Of a DNA stretch of 6,763 nt, positions 6,710 to 6,763 are shown in pieces; position 1 is the first letter of the stretch; each line of letters opens with the position of its first letter. The position numbers and the translations under genes were made by a program. This DNA comes from a bacterium. GTDB taxonomy: Bacteria; JAMCPX01. The stretch is taken from positions 1 through 6,763 of the forward strand of contig DAHXOM010000153.1 in assembly GCA_027364825.1 (NCBI GenBank), written 5' to 3'. The notes under the pieces were generated by a model. It searched no databases and was not told where the DNA came from. It saw only the letters and a list, made by a program, of their open reading frames with translations.

Positions 6710-6763
6710 TTATCTTTTACTCCGTCATGAAAGACTCATTTCGATGGTAGTGGTTGCGCAGCC
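6710..6763 (+). other. Downstream end of window, no supported gene
   Basis: These 54 bases follow rimO to the window edge. An ATG at 6726 reaches a stop after seven codons. An ATG at 6744 stays open to the edge but shows only seven residues (MVVVAQP) and no clear Shine-Dalgarno, so it cannot be called. I see no hairpin followed by a T-run. The last 12 bases (6752-6763) are nearly self-complementary, with one G-T wobble pair, which could be the start of a longer structure or chance. Confidence 0.4.

Overview
The window reads as one continuous, densely packed gene string on the + strand, with no convincing gene on the - strand. It holds the 3' end of lptB, then rpoN (sigma-54), ftsK, lolA, a crotonase-superfamily gene and rimO. 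The last 54 bases lie beyond rimO and carry no supported gene. Gene borders are very tight: ATGA overlap for lptB/rpoN, TAATG for rpoN/ftsK, a 25-nt gap with a strong ribosome binding site for ftsK/lolA, ATGA for lolA/crotonase, and a 24-nt gap for crotonase/rimO. I see no internal terminator and no clear promoter, so the string looks like part of one transcription unit, or of several overlapping ones, that starts upstream of the window.

The organism is a Gram-negative bacterium with two membranes: LptB powers lipopolysaccharide export and LolA ferries lipoproteins to the outer membrane. The lptB-rpoN pair and the ftsK-lolA pair are each widely conserved in Proteobacteria. GC content is near one half by eye. 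Codon style (frequent AGG, ATA, GGA) and the presence of a crotonase gene suggest a deltaproteobacterial or syntroph-like anaerobe, perhaps of the Syntrophorhabdus kind. That placement is inference and weak. The hpf and ptsN genes that often follow rpoN are absent here, and ftsK follows directly.

In function the genes cover envelope building (LptB, LolA), gene control (sigma-54), chromosome segregation at division (FtsK), acyl-CoA chemistry of unknown kind (the crotonase) and ribosome modification (RimO on protein S12). All but the crotonase are standard housekeeping functions. I do not see a new multi-gene system. The points most worth checking are the crotonase, which lacks both catalytic glutamates of enoyl-CoA hydratase; a strong internal start signal in rpoN that would give a sigma-54 without its regulatory Region I; and a dnaX-type slippery heptamer in ftsK exactly between the membrane anchor and the motor.
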